A DNA stretch of 64,000 bases from Gracilibacillus massiliensis (GTDB lineage Bacteria; Bacillota; Bacilli; Bacillales; Amphibacillaceae), in assembly GCF_001458115.1 (NCBI RefSeq), contig NZ_CZRP01000011.1:496001-560000 (forward strand), read 5' to 3'. This document shows positions 1 through 8,068 of this stretch, piece after piece. Every line of letters begins with the position of its first letter. Position 1 is the stretch's first letter. The position numbers were made by a program, and so were the translations under genes. The notes under the pieces are model-generated. The model was not told the DNA's origin. It did no database searches and was given only the letters and a program-made list of their open reading frames with translations.

Positions 1-449
1 TGTCGCTCTTGTTCAAGCTTTTTCTCTTTTATACTTCCATTCTTTATTTGTTCTTTCCGCTCTAATTCCGCTTTGACTCGTCTCGAGGTTTGTTCTTGAG
101 CACGTAATCGTTCATCATTTTCTATTTCTGCCTTTCTTATTTGTGGTTTCTTGTTCTTGTTCAGATTAGCTTGAGTATTGTCATATGCGCTTATTTTCTC
201 CTGCCTTAATTGTGAACGGTAGACTTTATCCACTTCTTGATGTTGCTTTTGCTCTTGTTTCTGCTTGACTTTTAACTGTTCTAACCTTTTATGTACTTCT
301 TTTTCTAACCTTGTTTCAACTTCCTGCTCTACTCGTTTATCAATTTCCTTTTCTATACTGTCATCAAAACTGTTTGATCGTTCTGGTGGGCTTTTTTTAC
401 TTTTTTTAGCTAATTTACTTTTAAGATTGTTTATAAATGACTGAAACAT
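1..449 (-). CDS. Partial coiled-coil hypothetical protein (runs off the left edge)
   Basis: An open frame starts at an ATG (449, minus strand) behind an AAGGAAATGAAGG-like ribosome site and stays open to the window edge, giving about 149 codons. The product begins MFQSFINNLKSK and is rich in Lys, Glu, Arg and Gln with almost no hydrophobic stretches. Repeated KEIDKR / RLEKE patterns imply a long charged coiled coil. I recognise no family. It lies next to a replication-type gene on the opposite strand, so it may belong to the same accessory element; that is inference from position only. The C-terminus is outside the window. Confidence 0.6.
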   Translation of the reverse strand, partial: MFQSFINNLKSKLAKKSKKSPPERSNSFDDSIEKEIDKRVEQEVETRLEKEVHKRLEQLKVKQKQEQKQHQEVDKVYRSQLRQEKISAYDNTQANLNKNKKPQIRKAEIENDERLRAQEQTSRRVKAELERKEQIKNGSIKEKKLEQER

Positions 450-586
450 ACCTTCATTTCCTTTTCTGTATTGTGATATAGAGAATTGTGCCTGATGTTA
501 TTCGGAATTAATGATGTCTACCTTATTATTATAAGATAGTTTTAATAGTTCGAATAGACCCTAGATTGATTTTTGAAATAGATATC

Positions 587-735
587 AGACACCCTAAAAA
601 GACAAATGTTCATTTATTGAGGACCTTCGAATCTATTTAGGAGTGTTGTTTGTTTTTCTGCAAATAGTGTGTAGCGGTTGTTGTGATAAGATATCAAGTA
701 TCACGTGTTACTACTTAATTTCGTATTGTATGACG
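587..735. repeat. Direct repeat copy A (AAAAGACAAATGTTC type)
   Basis: This stretch aligns over about 145 bp with 2930-3075. Shared blocks are AAAAGACAAATGTTCATT, TTGTTTGTTTTTCTGCAAA and a degenerate tail ending TCGTAT..TATGA. A shorter third copy begins at 3239. The copies are in the same orientation and flank the replication gene. Role unknown. Confidence 0.7.
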
Positions 736-972
736 AATGATGTTCCATTTTTTTATGTTAGGAAAGAATAAAGGAGGTATAAAATTATAGTGATGGAGTG
801 ACTCAAAGAATTGAAAAATAAAAAAAGTCTCAACCGCTAAAATGGTTATATGAAGATCTTAGCAATCACGCCCGTCTTTTCCTGTGTATCTAATCTTGTT
901 GAAATTACTATTATTCATCAGATAATAATAGTAGGGTTGAAATATGAATGGATGTTTACTACAAGAATGTAA

Positions 973-1110
973 AACTCTCTAGTCGTCGATCAATACGAAT
1001 TAGAAAATCGCGGCAAAGTTCAAGAGATTATACAGTTTACTTTATTACCAAGTGTTAAAAGATGGAGTGATCACTTAGATCAAGCATTCCAATCCTATGT
1101 AGTTCATTAA
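973..1110 (+). pseudogene. Short open remnant, unassigned
   Basis: An uninterrupted 45-codon frame with no start codon and no ribosome site ends at TAA 1108-1110. The translated part reads like ordinary protein (for example YELENRGKVQEII), suggesting the 3' end of a lost gene. It could equally be chance. No family recognised. Confidence 0.2.
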
Positions 1111-1360
1111 AAATAGAGGCAAATGCACTTCTATTTTTTTAGTATTTTAATCTTCGCCTATAGGATCAATGAAATTTTTCATAATAATGCTCTAACTTTT
1201 TCTAATCAACCAAAAAAAAGATTTTCACGGAAGAAAAACGGATTTCTTCTACAAGTTTTTGGATTTTCATAAGGCCATTAACAAGTTTGAGTTTGTGCAC
1301 TTTTTTTATTTTTTCTTATACTGATAAATAAGTTTTTAATAAAAAAATGAGGTGAGCTAA

Positions 1361-2389
1361 ATGGCCAATCCCCAAGTCGAAAAGGGCTACATCCGTATTG
1401 CAAATGATTTATGGAACGAGATCATCAGACGAAATTTCACCAAAAGGCAACAGAATATTATTTTCTTTATTTGGCGTCTGTCATATGGTACAGGACAAAA
1501 AGACTGTCTCATCCCAACTTTAAAAATGTTTGAACTCGCTGGTATACATACACAAGATGTTCGTAAAGAATTGGAACGATTAGTCGATTGTTGCGTGCTA
1601 CAATGGAACAAAAATTCGATGGTATTTTCGATCAATAAAGATTATCGTGATTGGCAAATCACACCATGTTCTAAATGGCAAACCAAGACGTTTAAGCAGT
1701 TGATTCATACCAATATTAAACGAAAAACGACAACTGCGAAGATGGAAAAAGTTCGTAAATTACGAAAGCCCACTAATATCAAGGTTCGTAATTTACGAAT
1801 AAAGCGAACAAAATTAGTAAGTAAAACACGAACAGTCAACTTCGTAAAACACGAAGCCAATAATCATAAAACCCCAATATCCACAAAGCTTGAACCGTCC
1901 GTAAAGACATTTTTAAAGACAGAAAAGAAGAAAGACAAAAAAGAATTAAATTATGATAATAGAGACCAGGGGTTTAGTGAACTGATCGATTTTTATCGCA
2001 ACAATTTGCAAAAAGGGATGACAGAGTCTCCATTTAATATCGAATTATTGAAGCAATGGTACAAAGAATTTGGTTATGATGTGTTATATTCTGCGATGCA
2101 AGTAGCAGCTAAACGTGAAGCAAAAGGAGTAAGATTTATTGAGAGTATTTTAAGTAATTGGAAAAATGCTGGAGTTTGCACATTGGCTGATGTTCGGCAT
2201 TTTGAAGAGCAGTATACGTTTCAGCAAAGGAATCGTGAACAAAAGTCTGCCCCAATACCTGATTGGTATGAAAAACATAAGCAGAAACAACATCTGTCCA
2301 CTAAACAAAAAACAGAAACGGAAAAGAAAAAAATAGCAGAAGAAGCCGATGAGTTACTGCGGAATTATTTACAAAGTCCAGGCGTTTGA
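1361..2389 (+). CDS. Phage/plasmid replication initiator, RepO N-terminus with DnaD-like C-terminus
   Basis: A 342-residue protein. Residues 1-110 (MANPQVEKGYIRIANDLW, then RQQNIIFFIWRLSYG) match the pattern of the phage replication protein O N-terminal domain, a winged-helix origin-binding module. Residues ~205-272 (a FYRNNLQ start, ..WYKEFGYDV..., ending SILSNWKNAGV) look like the DnaB/DnaD C-terminal domain that recruits the helicase loader. The middle (~110-200) is Lys/Arg-rich, and its DNA carries palindromic TTCGTA-type repeats that may be the origin itself. The ATG follows AATGAGGTGAGCTAA, a good ribosome site. No helicase, terminase or capsid gene is visible nearby, so it is either an integrated replicon remnant or the edge of a prophage. 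Confidence 0.8.
   Translation: MANPQVEKGYIRIANDLWNEIIRRNFTKRQQNIIFFIWRLSYGTGQKDCLIPTLKMFELAGIHTQDVRKELERLVDCCVLQWNKNSMVFSINKDYRDWQITPCSKWQTKTFKQLIHTNIKRKTTTAKMEKVRKLRKPTNIKVRNLRIKRTKLVSKTRTVNFVKHEANNHKTPISTKLEPSVKTFLKTEKKKDKKELNYDNRDQGFSELIDFYRNNLQKGMTESPFNIELLKQWYKEFGYDVLYSAMQVAAKREAKGVRFIESILSNWKNAGVCTLADVRHFEEQYTFQQRNREQKSAPIPDWYEKHKQKQHLSTKQKTETEKKKIAEEADELLRNYLQSPGV
1752..1855. other. Iteron-like palindromes inside the replication gene (candidate origin)
   Basis: Three near-palindromes lie at 1752-1766 (TTCGTAAATTACGAA), 1785-1799 (TTCGTAATTTACGAA) and 1841-1855 (TTCGTAAAACACGAA). A partial site at ~1817-1831 ends in ACACGAA. Spacings are about 33, 32 and 24 bp. Lambda-type O genes carry their origin iterons within the gene, so these are candidate initiator binding sites. 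The function is inferred from the repeats and their position. Confidence 0.55.
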
Positions 2390-2426
2390 TAGTGAAACAG
2401 GGGGACGGAGCAACTGTTTCATTTTT
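2390..2426. repeat. Dispersed palindromic element GGGGACGGAGC, copy 1
   Basis: GTGAAACAG - GGGGACGGAGCAA - CTGTTTCAT: the outer 9-bp arms are inverted repeats that can form a hairpin with the G-rich block in the loop. It begins directly after the stop codon of the replication gene. Related copies lie at 5421, 10209 and 13609. Confidence 0.7.
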
Positions 2427-2430
2427 ACAA

Positions 2431-2902
2431 GCAGAAAATCAGCAATAAGGTGCTTTTTCTTAGATGACGTTAAGATGAAGTACTGTATAGCTCTATGCCG
2501 AATGTGGATTTCTACCAAATTTCGTATAAATCTCCTGATTAAAAGGGTAGGTCATCAGGATCTATAGGATACGGTTTTGATTTTTTCTTTTTATGATTTT
2601 GTTTATTCCCTATCAAAGTGCCAAATTTTTCTTCATATAAATCTCTGACCCACTCTTTAACAGGTGCTTTCCATAATTCGTTTTTTGCTGGTATGTTTTT
2701 TGTTAAACTTTTCGGTGTCATACCCAGTTCTTTAGCCATTTGAATATCAGCTTGATTTAGTCGACAGCGCTTTTTTGCATTTGCCCAATCAGCATCTGTA
2801 TATTTTTTACCCATCCTATTACTCCTTTCTATGCAGAATTATTTTTCACATGATTTTTTTATACTAACATAGATATTATAGCTCTGTACAGACATGTTCT
2901 CC
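2431..2902. repeat. Large direct duplication, unit A
   Basis: About 470 bp including the small minus-strand ORF, its downstream tail (TTCTACCAAATTTCGTAT) and its promoter region align with 5549-6034 at high identity. The pair brackets the RloA/RloB-type genes, so homologous recombination between them could delete or acquire that module. Confidence 0.8.
2539..2814 (-). CDS. Small conserved HTH-like protein, copy 1
   Basis: A 91-residue basic protein starting MGKKYTDADWANAKKRCR. The central part (residues ~20-45: LNQADIQMAKELGMTPKSL) has the length and hydrophobic spacing of a helix-turn-helix, followed by a K/E-rich helix (VKEWVRDLYEEKFG) and a basic tail. The start is preceded by GAAAGGAGTAAT. 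A TATAAT-like box lies upstream (minus strand, near 2875-2880). The sequence is almost identical to 5660-5947 over its first ~75 residues. I know this type as an uncharacterised small protein of Bacillaceae; a DNA-binding role is inferred only. Confidence 0.7.
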   Translation of the reverse strand: MGKKYTDADWANAKKRCRLNQADIQMAKELGMTPKSLTKNIPAKNELWKAPVKEWVRDLYEEKFGTLIGNKQNHKKKKSKPYPIDPDDLPF

Positions 2903-2929
2903 GGGTCAGACCACTGGGATAGAGGGTCA

Positions 2930-3075
2930 GACCCTTCGAAAAGACAAATGTTCATTTATTGAGGACATTTAAATTAATTTAGGAGTTGTTTGTTTTTCTG
3001 CAAATAGTGTGGAGGTGTTGGTACGGTAAGATATGAAATGTCATGTTTAGTTGCTTCATATCGTATATTATGATT
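2930..3075. repeat. Direct repeat copy B
   Basis: Same-orientation copy of 587-735. Just upstream, the decamer GGGTCAGACC occurs twice (2903-2912, 2924-2933). The region from 2903 to the RloA start carries only these repeats and a hairpin; I see no gene in it. Confidence 0.7.
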
Positions 3076-3238
3076 AATATTAGCTTTTACAATCCTTATA
3101 TGGATGAGCTAACTGATGATATTCTAAAGAAAAAAAGATGACAGGGCTAATAAAATTATAATATAGTTGTTCACGTTTGGAAGACATTTTATAAGAATTC
3201 TGTGTGATCATTGATTATTGTAAACCATTTTTGGCTAA

Positions 3239-3290
3239 TGGGTAAGACTCCTCAAAAAGACAAAAATTCACTTGTGGAGAACATTCTGAG
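3239..3290. repeat. Direct repeat copy C (partial)
   Basis: GGGTAAGACTCCTC followed by AAAAAGACAAAAATTCACTT repeats the start of copies A and B in shortened form. It lies about 160 bp upstream of the RloA-type gene, so it could be part of its regulatory region. Confidence 0.5.
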
Positions 3291-3370
3291 AAATTGAGAT
3301 GTTTGAGCAATCTCACCGTTATCATGTCATATGTATAATATACGAATTAATCGTTAATCCTATCTAATGT

Positions 3371-3403
3371 TCAATCTAAAATAGTTTTGCTTATTTAGAT
3401 TGA
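3371..3403. promoter_or_regulatory. Perfect inverted repeat upstream of the RloA-type gene
   Basis: TCAATCTAAA (3371-3380) and TTTAGATTGA (3394-3403) form a 10-bp perfect stem with a 13-nt loop, about 50 bp before the gene start. It could be a transcription attenuator or an operator; the sequence does not decide between them. Confidence 0.45.
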
Positions 3404-3451
3404 TTTCGACTATTGAAAAAGTTATACTTTAATGGAGAGGAGGATTCATAC

Positions 3452-4756
3452 ATGTTAATTGAATTTGGTGTTGAAAATCTTTTGTCATATAAAGATCGTC
3501 AAATTTTCAAGATGGATTCTGATTATCGAAGATCAAATATCTTCAATGATAACGTATTGTATAAGGTCCCAGTAGATAAAAAGAACCGTTATGTGCTTAA
3601 CACAGCAGCTATTTATGGTTCAAATGCGGGAGGGAAAACGAATTTAATTGCATCGATGAGATACTTGCATGAAATAGTGAAATCATCGAATGATTTAAAT
3701 GCAATTGCTTCTTTTCAATTTACAAAAGAAAGAAAGCCTACTTCTTTTTATATCAAATTTTTAAAGCGATATGACGAGGATAACTATCTTTTTGAATATG
3801 TACTAGATATTTTTGATGGAAAAGTATTGAAGGAGCAGTTGTCGTATCAGTTAGTTAGAAAGACAACATTATCTGCTAAACAAATTATTTTTGAGAGGGA
3901 AAAAGATCAGATTAACGAATACGAACGTGCATTAAATGAACTTGTTAAAGATACAAATAAAAATAATAATGAAGCAAGATCTATATTAACCGTCCTTTAT
4001 CAAGACATTAATAAAACACATTATCAAAATACAGTAGATACATTAGCTTACCAATTATTAAAAGTAGCCTACGAATTTATAGCGTATGATCTTGTTTTTG
4101 GCAGAGAATCAATTGATGAATCATACTTAGTTAAAAAATTGCAAGAATCTCCGGAATTAAAAGAACAATTAATTGACGCTCTATATGATATTGACATATC
4201 AATTACTGATCTTGAGTTTGAAGATGTAACGGATTTGTTAATTGAAGATATTATGAATGATACTCATTGGCCAAAAGACTTAAAAAAGAAATTTATTGAG
4301 ACTAAAAAATCAGACAGAGTTTATAATATTAAAACGGTAAGGGAGCTAAAAGATGGCCACTTTAATATAGAATTTGGTTCAGAATCCCTAGGTACCATAA
4401 AATTTATATTTGAATTTATTCAACTAATGGATTGTATAGAGAATAATCGTGTTTATATAACAGATGAAATGGAAAATCATTATCATCCTTTAATCCAACG
4501 TTACATTCTTCAATTATTTTTGCAACAAGGAAAAGGGCATACTTCCCAATTGATATTCACAACACATAATACTGATTTTCTCGAATCTAAATTATTTGCT
4601 AAAGAACAAATATGGTTGATCGACAAGGATCGCCACTCACTTGCGTCAGAAGTTTACCGTTTGTCAGACTTTGATGAAGTAACATATGAAAATCATAATT
4701 GGCGAAATATCTATCGAGAAGGAAGAATAGGTGCTATACCTAAGGTGATTTATTAA
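3452..4756 (+). CDS. RloA-type AAA ATPase (COG1106 / AAA_15 family), putative defence
   Basis: A 434-residue ABC/SMC-like ATPase. The start at 3452 gives the usual MLIEFGVENLLSYKD family opening and sits 8 bp behind GGAGAGGAGG; an upstream in-frame codon at 3413 lacks a site. Walker A is GSNAGGKT at residues 56-63. The Walker B-like stretch VYITDEMENHYHP has Asp338/Glu339, and a TTHNTDF switch contains His372. A long helical insert lies between. RloA partners with RloB in restriction-linked loci, and related ATPases drive AbiL and PARIS phage defence. The stop codon overlaps the next ATG by one base, so the pair is translationally coupled. The defence role is inferred from family and context. 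Confidence 0.8.
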   Translation: MLIEFGVENLLSYKDRQIFKMDSDYRRSNIFNDNVLYKVPVDKKNRYVLNTAAIYGSNAGGKTNLIASMRYLHEIVKSSNDLNAIASFQFTKERKPTSFYIKFLKRYDEDNYLFEYVLDIFDGKVLKEQLSYQLVRKTTLSAKQIIFEREKDQINEYERALNELVKDTNKNNNEARSILTVLYQDINKTHYQNTVDTLAYQLLKVAYEFIAYDLVFGRESIDESYLVKKLQESPELKEQLIDALYDIDISITDLEFEDVTDLLIEDIMNDTHWPKDLKKKFIETKKSDRVYNIKTVRELKDGHFNIEFGSESLGTIKFIFEFIQLMDCIENNRVYITDEMENHYHPLIQRYILQLFLQQGKGHTSQLIFTTHNTDFLESKLFAKEQIWLIDKDRHSLASEVYRLSDFDEVTYENHNWRNIYREGRIGAIPKVIY

Positions 4757-5409
4757 TGCAAAGATTACATCCTAAGTTCCACTTATATATTGAAGCGAAT
4801 CAACATCAACAAAACTCTGAGCAACGGTATTTTAGTGAACTGAATCGGCAGTTTAAGCATATTAATATAGATCCTAATTTATCTTTATCTGAATTGAAAA
4901 AGAAAGCCAAAATGTCAAAAAAGAAGAAATATCAGGATCAATTTAAGTTGGATCATTTTGCTGCAATTATTGATGGTGACATTGATTATAACAATTATGA
5001 AAAAAGTGCTGATGCAAGAATAAAAGAAATTTCAAAAATATGCAATGATGCCGACATATCTATATATTTATCTAACCGCCACTGGGAGAATTGGATTGTC
5101 TTACATTATCAATACTTTCAAAAGTTTACTGATAATAACACTATGCTTCCTATACCTAATTATGAGAAGACAAAGAAATGGTATAGGACGCATAAAGATA
5201 CTTTGTTTGATAAAATGGAAAAAGCAATCAAGAATAGTAAAAACTTAAGAGAGGTACAATATTTGAATAATAATTATAATGATACTGATTTAAATCTATT
5301 GCCTGCATATCAAAATAAAAGTGATATAAAAAAGATACTAGATTTAAATCCCATTACATACATTGATATTTTACTAGACAAAATGATAGATATGGAAAAA
5401 AGATTTTAA
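4756..5409 (+). CDS. RloB-like partner protein, putative effector nuclease
   Basis: A 217-residue protein whose ATG overlaps the RloA stop (TAATG). It shows an acidic strand end, AIIDGDID (Asp73, Asp75), and later YLSNRHWENWIVLHY (Ser106, Asn107, Glu111), which corresponds to the SNPxFExWxLLHF signature of the RloB family; these residues resemble a Toprim-like metal centre. N-terminal residues ~45-62 are Lys-rich. In AbiL/PARIS-like systems the small partner is the toxic effector released by the ATPase sensor. The His-Trp in place of Pro-x-Phe in the motif marks a divergent member. Activity is inferred. Confidence 0.7.
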   Translation: MQRLHPKFHLYIEANQHQQNSEQRYFSELNRQFKHINIDPNLSLSELKKKAKMSKKKKYQDQFKLDHFAAIIDGDIDYNNYEKSADARIKEISKICNDADISIYLSNRHWENWIVLHYQYFQKFTDNNTMLPIPNYEKTKKWYRTHKDTLFDKMEKAIKNSKNLREVQYLNNNYNDTDLNLLPAYQNKSDIKKILDLNPITYIDILLDKMIDMEKRF

Positions 5410-5420
5410 ATCTATGAAGA

Positions 5421-5450
5421 CAATCCGGGAATGGAGCAACTGTTTTATTT
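5421..5450. repeat. Dispersed GGGGACGGAGC element, decayed copy
   Basis: CGGGAATGGAGCAACTGTTTTATT is recognisably the same as the element at 2400-2426 but with substitutions in the G-rich core. It lies 12 bp after the RloB stop codon, again at a gene 3' end. Confidence 0.5.
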
Positions 5451-5548
5451 TATATAGTTAATAAAGGATGATATTGTCATGAAAAGGACATTTGTAACAT
5501 TGAGATATGTATGAAGAAGAGCACCACTTCAACTTCAAAATTTTTGTG

Positions 5549-6034
5549 AGCAGATAATTAGCGACAACAAGGTGCTTTATCTTAGATGAAGTTAAGATGA
5601 AGCACTGTATAGCTCTAGGCGAATGTTGATTTCTACCAAATTTCGTATTAATCGCCTGGTTAAAAGGGTAAATCATCCGGATCTATGTGATATGGTTCAA
5701 ATTTTTTCTTTCGTTTCTTCTCTTTGTGATTTTGTTTATTCCCTATCAAAGTGCCAAATTTTTCTTCATATAAATCTCTGACCCACTCTTTAACAGGTGC
5801 TTTCCATAATTCGTTTTTTGCTGGTATGTTCTTTGTTAAACTTTTCGGTGTCATTCCCAGTTCTTTTGCCATTTGTATATCAGCTTGATTTAGCCGACAG
5901 CGCTTTTTTGCATTTGCCCAATCAGCATCAGTATATTTTTTTCCCATTATATTACTCCTTACAATGTAGTTATAGTTTTTTACGTGATTTTTATATTAAC
6001 ATGTATAGTATAATACTGTACAGACGTGTTCTAA
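5549..6034. repeat. Large direct duplication, unit B
   Basis: Second copy of the ~470-bp unit at 2431-2902, same orientation. It includes the small ORF, its promoter and the conserved downstream tail beginning ACAAGGTGCTTTATCTTAGA. Differences are scattered substitutions plus a short insertion in the ORF 3' end (extra Lys/Glu codons). Confidence 0.8.
5660..5947 (-). CDS. Small conserved HTH-like protein, copy 2
   Basis: A 95-residue near-duplicate of 2539-2814: residues 1-75 are the same, and the C-terminal Lys/Glu segment is longer (KEKKRKKKFEPYHIDPDDLPF against KKKKSKPYPIDPDDLPF). The start is preceded by GTAAGGAGTAAT. The upstream region, with TATACTAT-like sequence near 6005-6015, is also duplicated, so both copies probably keep a promoter. 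Retention of two intact copies either side of the RloA/RloB-type genes is the notable point. Function unknown. Confidence 0.7.
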   Translation of the reverse strand: MGKKYTDADWANAKKRCRLNQADIQMAKELGMTPKSLTKNIPAKNELWKAPVKEWVRDLYEEKFGTLIGNKQNHKEKKRKKKFEPYHIDPDDLPF

Positions 6035-6103
6035 GGGGACCCATAGAAAGTAAAAATACGTTGTAACTTAAACGCAGAAAAATTGACTAAGCTATTTTAG
6101 AAA

Positions 6104-6497
6104 TTAACATCGTTCTTTTATCTGCTTTAACCATTTTCCTATCAAGTCGAGATAGTTAGTTAGTTGCTGAAAGATTTCAATAGAAAGTTCTTCATTATAT
6201 GTGTATACAGTCAAATTACGATGATCTACCATCTTTAAAGCAAGAATTGTTTCGTCATCTGATAGCAAACCAACTTCGCGAGAACTACGGATTACACCTT
6301 TAGGAGATCCTATGTCTAGACCTTCGATATCAAATAAATATTGCTTCGCAGCTTTCCAACTAGCTTCAAAGGTGAATTCAAAGCGTTGAATAGCTGCATC
6401 CCGAATAATATCATTCACTTCATGATGGTGGAGAATTTCATGAAAAAGCTGATAAAGCCCTTGTAGCCATTTCCATTCTTTCCTTTAGCCTTTCCAT
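6104..6497 (-). pseudogene. HI0074-type nucleotidyltransferase partner, frameshifted
   Basis: Homology begins at ATG 6497 (MERLKERME), breaks after residue 9, and resumes in the next frame as WLQGLYQLFHEILHHHEV, then VNDIIRDAAIQRFEFTFEAS to the stop at 6104. One extra A in GAAATGG (where GAATGG would keep frame) near 6470 accounts for the break. The intact family (about 130 residues, HEPN-like four-helix bundle) partners with the MNT nucleotidyltransferase encoded just upstream. A GTG at 6418 could still give a 104-residue N-terminally truncated product, but no ribosome site precedes it. A sequencing error would produce the same picture. Confidence 0.7.
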
Positions 6498-6820
6498 ATT
6501 ACACCTTCTTTCTTAACCTTTTCTTGAATGACTTGACTTGCATTTGATAAATTGACGATATCTACACGATATGGAAGGTAAGACTCTTCTATACGTTCAC
6601 TTAATTCAAGCCAACACTGCTCAGAGAGTTGGTTTTTCGATTCTATCGCTATATCAATATCGGATGTCCGCTTTTCTTCATTGCGTGCCCAAGAACCAAA
6701 TAAATATACGTTACAAGTCTTTCCTTTCAACTGATCAGTAATAATGTGCCTTAAATATGTAAGTACTTCATCGCGATCAGATGATGTTAATTTTGGTTGC
6801 TGTGCGAAGTTATTTTTCAT
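6485..6820 (-). CDS. MNT-type minimal nucleotidyltransferase (HI0073-like)
   Basis: A 111-residue protein with the NTase signature GSWARNEEKRTSDID: Gly42-Ser43 form the nucleotide loop and Asp54/Asp56 are metal ligands. A further VDIV strand carries an Asp that could be the third carboxylate. The start at 6820 follows GAGGAGTGCTCCTT; an upstream in-frame codon is too close to the ribosome site. Its 3' end overlaps the start of the frameshifted partner by 13 bp, the usual MNT/HEPN arrangement. Such pairs act as toxin-antitoxin modules in which the NTase modifies the HEPN partner. With the partner broken, this gene may be an orphan. Confidence 0.85.
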   Translation of the reverse strand: MKNNFAQQPKLTSSDRDEVLTYLRHIITDQLKGKTCNVYLFGSWARNEEKRTSDIDIAIESKNQLSEQCWLELSERIEESYLPYRVDIVNLSNASQVIQEKVKKEGVIWKG

Positions 6821-6956
6821 AAGGAGCACTCCTCATATAACTATATGTACTTATATTTTAACATCATTATTATGTCAAAGCCATCCACAAAGGAGGTCCT
6901 TTTTAACACACAATTATAAAAATATTCAAGTGACAAAATAATTATTTGAAAAACCC

Positions 6957-7009
6957 TTTACATATACCTCGAAATTCTATATAGTGGAGTTACCTAATAA
7001 TTCTAGGTA
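6957..7009 (+). promoter_or_regulatory. Sigma-A promoter and probable autoregulatory operator of the PadR gene
   Basis: TTTACA (6957-6962), a 17-bp spacer and TATAGT (6980-6985) make a near-consensus promoter. Immediately downstream, TACCTA (6991-6996) and TAGGTA (7004-7009) form an inverted repeat over the likely transcript start, where a PadR dimer would repress its own operon. The operator role is inferred from position and symmetry. Confidence 0.7.
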
Positions 7010-7018
7010 GGTGAGGAA

Positions 7019-7351
7019 ATGTTTGATCGTGAATTAGTAAAAGGAAGCACATCGCTTCTTGTCCTGCAGTTATTAATCGAGCGTGACATGTATGGTTATG
7101 AACTTGTGAAGGAAATGGATCGTCGCAGTGAGCATCATTTGCAATTAAAAGAAGGTACATTATATCCTGCGCTTCATAAGCTTGAAAAGCAAGAATTCAT
7201 TGAATGCTATTGGCAAAATCGAGAAAAAGGTCCTGCTCGGAAATATTACCGGATTACAGATGAAGGTAAGAAAATATTAGAAACCAAAACAAGTGAATGG
7301 CATCGTTACGTGCAAGTTATGAACAATCTCATTGGGAGAAACGAATCGTGA
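7019..7351 (+). CDS. PadR-family transcriptional regulator
   Basis: A 110-residue protein with the PadR winged helix: [19 protein letters not shown] at the N-terminus, then [20 protein letters not shown] (recognition helix) and [15 protein letters not shown] (wing). The C-terminal helix ([14 protein letters not shown]) is the dimerisation arm. The ATG follows GGTAGGTGAGGAA. Its stop overlaps the GTG start of the next gene, a HAAS-domain membrane protein; PadR-HAAS pairs usually control envelope transporters or membrane-stress genes. A palindrome just downstream of its promoter suggests autorepression. Confidence 0.9.
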   Translation: MFDRELVKGSTSLLVLQLLIERDMYGYELVKEMDRRSEHHLQLKEGTLYPALHKLEKQEFIECYWQNREKGPARKYYRITDEGKKILETKTSEWHRYVQVMNNLIGRNES

Positions 7352-7974
7352 CGCGAGCTGATAAACAGTTTGTTCAAGAGCTTGATCAAGCTCTTGGGAA
7401 ACATCCTGAAAAACAGCAAATTATTGCCGAGTATCGTTCACATGTATATGACCTTATGCAGGAAGAAGATGTGAAAGAATCCTATGAAGAAATCGTGAAA
7501 AGGCTAGGAACACCTGAAGAAATTGCAGCAATCTGGCAAGGTGAGGCTAATGTTACACCGAAAAAGATGCAATTATTGTTTGTTGTATTAAATATTCTCA
7601 TTTTTCTTGGCGGGATTTTTCTTACCATTGTCTATAATGTATACGAAGTGGAATGGATCGAAGTTTTGTGGCAAAGACTCACAGCTGTACCATCTATCCT
7701 AATTATCGTGTACACAGCGTTTTGGGGCTTGCTTGGATATGAGATTGGCAAAGAATTTGGTAGTGGCGGACTAAAAATACTTCGTAAAACCTTTACATAT
7801 GCAGTTATTCCAAATATTGTCTTAATGTATTTAATTGTATTTAAATTGATACCGCATCAATGGTTTCAACCGTTTTTAAATGGGCCTTTTATTATTGTAT
7901 GTATTTTATTAACTGTAGTATTGTTTCCCATCAGCTGGATAGGATATCGCTGGGGAAGGAAAGCTTCGGTCTAG
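7348..7974 (+). CDS. HAAS-domain (DUF1700-like) membrane protein
   Basis: A 208-residue protein. I place the start at GTG 7348 (GTGA overlapping the PadR stop) behind GGGAGAA; a longer frame from 7297 lacks a site and overlaps padR heavily. Residues 1-70 (a [16 protein letters not shown] segment, then [12 protein letters not shown]) form the helical HAAS domain, which accompanies PadR regulators. Four hydrophobic segments follow (about 75-95, 112-132, 148-170, 180-200). It probably senses or transmits a membrane signal to the PadR protein; that is inferred from gene pairing. Confidence 0.8.
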   Translation: MTRADKQFVQELDQALGKHPEKQQIIAEYRSHVYDLMQEEDVKESYEEIVKRLGTPEEIAAIWQGEANVTPKKMQLLFVVLNILIFLGGIFLTIVYNVYEVEWIEVLWQRLTAVPSILIIVYTAFWGLLGYEIGKEFGSGGLKILRKTFTYAVIPNIVLMYLIVFKLIPHQWFQPFLNGPFIIVCILLTVVLFPISWIGYRWGRKASV

Positions 7975-8068
7975 TACCTGGGCTTTTAATTTAAAAACTG
8001 AAGTGTTTTTTTGCCTATATGCATAGAATAACTATGTATATAGATTAACTAAAATGGTGGTGGATGAA

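Larger units (their letters stand above)
450..1360. other. Long non-coding gap upstream of the replication gene
   Basis: About 0.9 kb without a convincing intact gene. It contains one copy of a direct repeat that recurs at 2930 and 3239, a small hairpin near 905-935 (CTATTATT...AATAATAG), and a short open remnant at 973-1110. The rest is AT-rich and I see nothing further in it. Confidence 0.5.

Noticed and set aside
5045-5248. A plus-strand frame within the RloB-like gene
   Set aside because: It is out of frame inside a well-supported gene and lacks a ribosome site.
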